In this document: positions 60,133 through 64,000 of the stretch, piece by piece | Position numbering within the stretch: the first letter of the stretch is position 1 | Layout of the letters: each line of letters starts with the position of its first letter | Assembly: GCA_017302895.1 (NCBI GenBank) | Contig: JAFLBV010000003.1 | Coordinates: 321,115-385,114, forward strand | Direction of reading: 5' to 3' | DNA: 64,000 bases | Origin: Ignavibacteria bacterium | GTDB lineage: Bacteria; Bacteroidota; Ignavibacteria; Ignavibacteriales; Ignavibacteriaceae | Made by a program: the position numbers and the translations under genes | The notes under the pieces: generated by a model | Database searches by the model: none | What the model was told of the DNA's origin: nothing | What the model saw: only the letters and a program-made list of their open reading frames with translations

Positions 60133-61093
60133 AATATTTTTGGTGCTCTCAACTTTTGCACTGATCGCTTTGACGGTTGTTTTCAGCATTAAAGGAAATG
60201 GAAAGTCCGAAAAACCTAAATATATGCTCGTTATCCATGGTGGAGCAGGTTTTGTGCCGGAGGATATTCCCGTGGAACTTCGAAATAAATACATCGCGAG
60301 TCTCGAGAAAGCATTGGAAACAGGAGAAAAAATACTAAAGGCCGGCGGTAAAAGTCTGGATGCAGTAGAAGCTGTAGTAAAAGTACTCGAGGATGATTCA
60401 CTTTTCAATGCGGGGAAGGGAGCTGTGCTGAACAGTGACGGGATCGCCCAGCTTGATGCTGCTATCATGGATGGTAAAACAATGATGGCCGGTGCAGTTG
60501 CCGCCGTGGAACACATAAAAAATCCAATAACTGCGGCAAGAATTGTAATGGAGAAAACCGGTCATGTTATGATGACGGGAGTCGGAGCTGAGAAAATTGC
60601 CGAGCTGAACGGACTGGTTCCGGTGGGTGCAGATTATTTTTACACTGACCACAATCAGAAGATATGGAAAGATGCAAGATCAAAAGGGACTGTCGGCGCA
60701 GTAGCTCTTGATATGGAGGGAAATCTTGCAGCCGCCACATCCACAGGCGGGTTGAACAATAAACTTCCCGGCAGAATTGGTGATGCCCCCGTTATTGGTG
60801 CGGGCACTTATGCGAACAACAACACTTTAGCAATCTCGGCTACGGGAAAAGGTGAAAAATTCATCAGATATAATGTTGCTTTCAGGATTTCAGCCCTCAT
60901 GGAATACAAGAATATGAGTCTTGAGGAAGCCTGCAACGAAGTGATTAACAAGACACTCGAACCAAAGGATGGCGGGGTAATTGCGGTTGACAAATCGGGT
61001 AATTTTGTGATGGCGTTTAACACCGCATCGATGTTTCGCGGTGTGGCCGGTGATGGAATAAACAAAGAGGTGAAGATATGGAAAACAAAGTAA
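60113..61093 (+). CDS. Isoaspartyl peptidase/L-asparaginase (Ntn-hydrolase)
   Basis: A 326-residue protein with an N-terminal hydrophobic segment (residues 6-25, signal or anchor) and the plant-type asparaginase fold: VIHGGAGFVPEDIP, AGKGAVLNSDGIAQLDAAIMDG, and the cleavage site SKGTVGAVALD with Thr193 as the future nucleophile. TSTGGLNNKLPGRIGDAPVI is the substrate loop. The precursor should cut itself before Thr193 and then remove isoaspartyl residues from peptides. The hydrophobic start suggests export, and the overlap with the nitrilase stop suggests translational coupling. Confidence 0.93.
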   Translation: MKMKISRIFLVLSTFALIALTVVFSIKGNGKSEKPKYMLVIHGGAGFVPEDIPVELRNKYIASLEKALETGEKILKAGGKSLDAVEAVVKVLEDDSLFNAGKGAVLNSDGIAQLDAAIMDGKTMMAGAVAAVEHIKNPITAARIVMEKTGHVMMTGVGAEKIAELNGLVPVGADYFYTDHNQKIWKDARSKGTVGAVALDMEGNLAAATSTGGLNNKLPGRIGDAPVIGAGTYANNNTLAISATGKGEKFIRYNVAFRISALMEYKNMSLEEACNEVINKTLEPKDGGVIAVDKSGNFVMAFNTASMFRGVAGDGINKEVKIWKTK

Positions 61094-61623
61094 CAATACC
61101 CTTTCCACAACCGGGAGATTATCCCGACTATTACGAGAACTATCTCTCACATGTCGACAGGGAAAAAGACATCCTTGAAACTCTCAAAGAACAACTGACA
61201 ACTGTCATAGCCTCCCTTTCTTCACTAAGCGAGGGGGAACAGGATCACAGATACGCAGAGGGAAAGTGGTCGGTAAAAGAGGTAATCGGTCATTGCATTG
61301 ATACCGAAAGGATATTCAGCTACCGGGCACTCTGTTTTGCCAGAGGCGAAACTCAGCCGTTGCCGGGGTATAATGAAAATGAATATACACCTGCGGGAAG
61401 GTTTGGAGAGAGATCACTGCAGTCACTCTTAAAAGAATTTGTTGCACTCAGGGAATCTAATATCGCTCTGTTTTCGTCATTTTCGGCAGAGGATGTTGTA
61501 AAGGGTGGTGTGGCAAGCGGTCATAAAAATAAAGTCAATTCGATCATATATGTTTTGGCAGGTCATCTTCAGCATCATTTAATGATACTGAAGGAGAGAT
61601 ATGGCATCAATGGAGTGAAATAA
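61078..61623 (+). CDS. DinB-like (DinB_2) protein
   Basis: A 181-residue four-helix protein with the DinB_2 marks: KWSVKEVIGHCIDTERIF (His72) and YVLAGHLQHHLMILKERY with two further histidines, a probable metal site. It starts 16 bases inside the asparaginase gene. It is a second DinB_2 protein in the window, distinct from the one at 15213. Function is not established; many members are thiol-dependent transferases. Its stop lies 17 bp inside the convergent KDO transferase gene, so their 3' ends overlap. Confidence 0.88.
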   Translation: MENKVTIPFPQPGDYPDYYENYLSHVDREKDILETLKEQLTTVIASLSSLSEGEQDHRYAEGKWSVKEVIGHCIDTERIFSYRALCFARGETQPLPGYNENEYTPAGRFGERSLQSLLKEFVALRESNIALFSSFSAEDVVKGGVASGHKNKVNSIIYVLAGHLQHHLMILKERYGINGVK

Positions 61624-62884
61624 CTTCTGATATTTTTTCAAGGATAATTTTTGTCGCTCCGGTATTTCCCATCACAAAGTTGCGGGATTTTTCTCCGGTT
61701 TTTATTCTGAGTTCTTCATCTGCGATAAAATTTCGCATCTTTCGGTACATCTCTTTTTTGGTTCGCACAATTGTACCGCCACCCGATTGTGCGAGTTCCC
61801 CGGCCTCTTGTGAGTTTCCGATTTTGGGTCCGTAAATCACAGGGATGCCGTAAACAGCGGCTTCAAGAGTATTGTGAACATTCGATTTAAAACTGCCTCC
61901 CACAAATGCTATATCGGCGTAGAAGTAGAGAGTCATCAGGATTCCGATTGAATCGACGATGATTACTCTTTCATTGTTATAGGTGTTCAGAAAAGAGAAC
62001 CGGATGGTTTGTTCATTCCCCGCAAATTCATTTTCCAGTTTTTCGAGGTGGAGGAGGGTTGGTTCGTGGGGGACCAGAATTACAACAGTTTCCTCATGAT
62101 ATTTCAACAGTTTTTTAACAGCCGGGAGGAGCACTTCTTCATCTTCTTCCCAGATACTTCCTGCCACAATCACTTTTTTCCCCTTCAGGATATCTTCTCT
62201 GATCAGTTTCCTCTCCCGGGCAATAATTGCTCTTTCATGAACTCTGTCAAACCGTGTATCGCCGATTTTCAGAACCTTTTTAGGGTCAAGATTGAAGGCG
62301 AGAAAGTTTTTGAGATCCAGATCGGAGATGGTGAGAATATAATCGAATTTACTGTAGAGCAAAGTATGGAACGGTTTCAGGAAGGGATTCAGCCTTTTTG
62401 AGTCACTTCTCATTGTTGCATCCACGAGGAAAGCGGGCACATTGTTGTTATCAAGGGCAAAGATAAAATTGGGCCAGATGTCATAACGCATAAAAATTGC
62501 AAGTGATGGATTGATGATCTTTACAAATTTATCGGCATTTGAAGGAGAATCCAGAGGGAGATATGTAACGGCATCTGCGTAGGGATATTTCATCGAATTA
62601 TCGTAACCCGACGGCGAGAAAAAAGTAACAAAAATGTTTACATTGCCCTGTTTTTTAAGCTTCTCGATAATCGGCTTGGCTTGTTCAAATTCACCAAGAG
62701 AAGAGGAGTGAAACCAGATCGTGATCCTGGTTTTGTCAAATTTTTCAACTTTTGACGCGGCCTTTTTGAGGACATCCTGTCGCCCTTCAAGCCCTTTTCT
62801 TATTTTTTGATTAAATACACCTGCAATTCGCATTGCGAGAGAGAAGAAGGGAATAAAAAGAAGGTTGTAAAAAAATATCAGCAA
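61607..62884 (-). CDS. waaA: 3-deoxy-D-manno-octulosonic acid (KDO) transferase
   Basis: A 425-residue inner-membrane GT30 enzyme that adds KDO to lipid A precursor. Evidence: an N-terminal helix (about 1-20), IWFHSSSLGEFEQAKPIIE with the catalytic Glu, ADAVTYLPLDSPSNADKFV, LAIFMRYDIWPNF, GDTRFDRVHER, and FVGGSFKSNVHNTLEAAVYG. Length and motif order match the family. The gene overlaps the DinB gene by 17 bp at the 3' ends and follows the heptosyltransferase by 3 bp, in a lipopolysaccharide operon with the genes to its right. Confidence 0.95.
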   Translation of the reverse strand: MLIFFYNLLFIPFFSLAMRIAGVFNQKIRKGLEGRQDVLKKAASKVEKFDKTRITIWFHSSSLGEFEQAKPIIEKLKKQGNVNIFVTFFSPSGYDNSMKYPYADAVTYLPLDSPSNADKFVKIINPSLAIFMRYDIWPNFIFALDNNNVPAFLVDATMRSDSKRLNPFLKPFHTLLYSKFDYILTISDLDLKNFLAFNLDPKKVLKIGDTRFDRVHERAIIARERKLIREDILKGKKVIVAGSIWEEDEEVLLPAVKKLLKYHEETVVILVPHEPTLLHLEKLENEFAGNEQTIRFSFLNTYNNERVIIVDSIGILMTLYFYADIAFVGGSFKSNVHNTLEAAVYGIPVIYGPKIGNSQEAGELAQSGGGTIVRTKKEMYRKMRNFIADEELRIKTGEKSRNFVMGNTGATKIILEKISEVISLH

Positions 62885-62887
62885 GCG

Positions 62888-63868
62888 TCAGTCCTCGAAA
62901 ACAAGCCTTGAGAGACTTTCATAAACATCTGCCGGTTGAATATCAACGAGGCATTTGAAGTGCTTCTGCGGGCAACTGCTCAATCCTATATGTGAACAGG
63001 GTCTGCATGGTAACGACTCGTTTTCGATAACAATGCTTTTGTTTTTGTAAGGAGTGAATCCAAACTCTTTTACGGTTGAACCAAAAATCACCAGAACGGG
63101 GGTTTTCACTGCACAAGCGAGGTGCATCAATCCGGAATCGCAGGTGACAGCAGCTTTACATTCCGAGAGAATCGAGGCTATCCTGTAGAGTTCATTTTCA
63201 GAGCAGAGATTAATAACACCGGGTTCGGCTTCCTGAATTGCGGAGCAAATTTTCAGGTCGTCGGTGCCACCGATAAGGACGGGAGTTGCCCCGCCATCGA
63301 TTATCATTTTGCAAAGTCTGGTGAAGTGGTACTCGGGCCATCTTTTGGTAAAATGTTTGGAACCGGGGGCAATGGCGACATAGTCCCTTCCCTTTGGAAG
63401 AGAGGTCTCAACCCGTGTAAAGTGGAGGTCGAGCCCTTCGTCATCCAGTGCGAAATCAGGGATATAGCCACTTTGTTTTATTGAGAGAGCATACCGGTCG
63501 GGAATCTGCGGATAATCGTCGAGCATGTTGAGCTTGAAGTTGACGAGGAGGAATTTTTTGATGTTCGACTTCTTAAATTTGATCTTTTTGTCGATACCTG
63601 AAGTAAGTTTTATCGTCTTGATACTGTGCTGCAGATCGATAACAAGATCATACGAGATGCCACCCGAAAGTGTATCGAGAGATTCACCTTCACGATAAGT
63701 GATGAGATTTCGCAGAAACGGATTGAATTGCAGAACATCACGGTATTCTTCCTTGACCAGGAAATCGATACCTGCATCGGGGAGGTGATTTTTCAGGGAT
63801 CTGACTATTGGTGTGGTCAGCAGGACATCTCCGAGAGAACTTAGTCTGATGATTACGATATTCTTCAT
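62888..63868 (-). CDS. Lipopolysaccharide heptosyltransferase (GT9)
   Basis: A 326-residue GT-B enzyme of the GT9 family. It has IRLSSLGDVLLTTPIVRSLK at the start, the middle VAIAPGSKHFTKRWPEYHF nucleotide-sugar site, and AAVTCDSGLMHLACAVKTP near residue 245, all diagnostic. A cysteine-rich tail (LPCRPCSHIGLSSCPQKH) follows, as in WaaF/WaaC-like proteins. It should add heptose or a related sugar to the inner LPS core. Its start is 4 bp after the stop of a truncated upstream gene, and the KDO transferase follows. Confidence 0.93.
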   Translation of the reverse strand: MKNIVIIRLSSLGDVLLTTPIVRSLKNHLPDAGIDFLVKEEYRDVLQFNPFLRNLITYREGESLDTLSGGISYDLVIDLQHSIKTIKLTSGIDKKIKFKKSNIKKFLLVNFKLNMLDDYPQIPDRYALSIKQSGYIPDFALDDEGLDLHFTRVETSLPKGRDYVAIAPGSKHFTKRWPEYHFTRLCKMIIDGGATPVLIGGTDDLKICSAIQEAEPGVINLCSENELYRIASILSECKAAVTCDSGLMHLACAVKTPVLVIFGSTVKEFGFTPYKNKSIVIENESLPCRPCSHIGLSSCPQKHFKCLVDIQPADVYESLSRLVFED

Positions 63869-63872
63869 TCTT

Positions 63873-64000
63873 TTATCGATGCGGTACTAAATTTTTAGAT
63901 TTTAAATAGAATTTAATTCTTTTAAAGGGATTATACGCTTTGAAAGACAAATAAAATTTCCCGATGGCAAGCCATGCTTCTTGTGAAGGTGTCTCAGGTA
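63873..64000 (-). CDS. C-terminal 41 residues of a gene running out of the window
   Basis: On the minus strand the frame is open from base 64000 to a TAA at 63873-63875. It reads PETPSQEAWLAIGKFYLSFK then AYNPFKRIKFYLKSKNLVP and HR, with normal codon use. It ends 4 bases before the heptosyltransferase start, so it is probably the preceding gene of the same LPS operon. The visible part is too short to name a family. Confidence 0.6.
   Translation of the reverse strand, partial: PETPSQEAWLAIGKFYLSFKAYNPFKRIKFYLKSKNLVPHR

Noticed and set aside
1..64000. tRNA, rRNA, riboswitch or complete insertion sequence
   Set aside because: I looked for conserved tRNA arms, rRNA segments and transposase motifs and saw none; a covariance-model scan would be decisive and could not be run.

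Overview
The window looks like chromosomal DNA of a Bacteroidota/Ignavibacteriota-type bacterium (Ignavibacteria-like; inference from content, no rRNA present). Four secreted proteins (15844, 42555, 46431, 56444) end in a type IX secretion (T9SS) sorting domain with the N(Y/F)PNPFNPST motif and a closing GVYFY(R/Q)L...K(M)(V/I)L segment. There are LPS genes (KDO transferase, heptosyltransferase), giant multiheme cytochromes, an OmpA protein with calcium-type DTDGDG repeats, and no tRNA, rRNA or prophage that I can see.

Layout. 1-5.2 kb: polysaccharide/envelope operon (oxidoreductase tail, toroid protein, ATP-grasp, phosphatidylserine-decarboxylase-like, DUF354 glycosyltransferase-like, NodB-like deacetylase). 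5.4-7.9 kb: DUF2158 protein, then an MBOAT O-acyltransferase + SGNH protein + a 50-residue membrane protein. 8-15.2 kb: an area invaded by several families of short repeats, some lying in frame inside genes (Wzi-like, alpha/beta hydrolase, DUF192, TraB/GumN, wecB) and two bracketing single small genes (four-helix-bundle protein, DUF559 nuclease-like). 15.2-28 kb: housekeeping and secreted genes (DinB-like, BNR-repeat T9SS protein, hflX, M14 peptidase, protoporphyrinogen oxidase, glgA, OmpA-TSP3, dapF). 28-37.4 kb: electron-transfer operon: b-type membrane cytochrome, TPR protein, Fe-S/FAD oxidoreductase, a 20-CxxCH and a 43-CxxCH cytochrome, and an outer-membrane barrel, likely a route carrying electrons across the envelope. 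37.4-41.4 kb: RHH/PIN toxin-antitoxin pair between direct repeats, a 53-bp tandem array, and a receptor-like Ser/Thr kinase whose extracytoplasmic formylglycine-enzyme/C-type-lectin domain ends in what looks like a diversity-generating retroelement (DGR) variable region. 41.4-50.3 kb: YjbQ, T9SS amylase-family enzyme, and an Omp28/PEGA-T9SS-TlpA-DUF6029 operon. 50.3-64 kb: tricorn-like protease, amidotransferase, NPP-type phosphodiesterase, phosphodiester glycosidase, DUF971, an RNA methyltransferase-nitrilase-asparaginase-DinB operon, and convergent LPS core genes.

The most interesting signals are (1) the DGR-like variable region at the 3' end of the kinase gene, with no reverse transcriptase or template repeat in the window, so it would be a remote target; (2) a composite palindromic repeat that sits in frame in two unrelated genes and in related single copies in three more, with the same repeats bracketing a DUF559 gene; (3) a four-helix-bundle gene bracketed by inverted GTCAC-type repeats and a toxin-antitoxin pair bracketed by direct repeats, which together look like small single-purpose cassettes; and (4) the 43-heme cytochrome with an 885-bp internal duplication.
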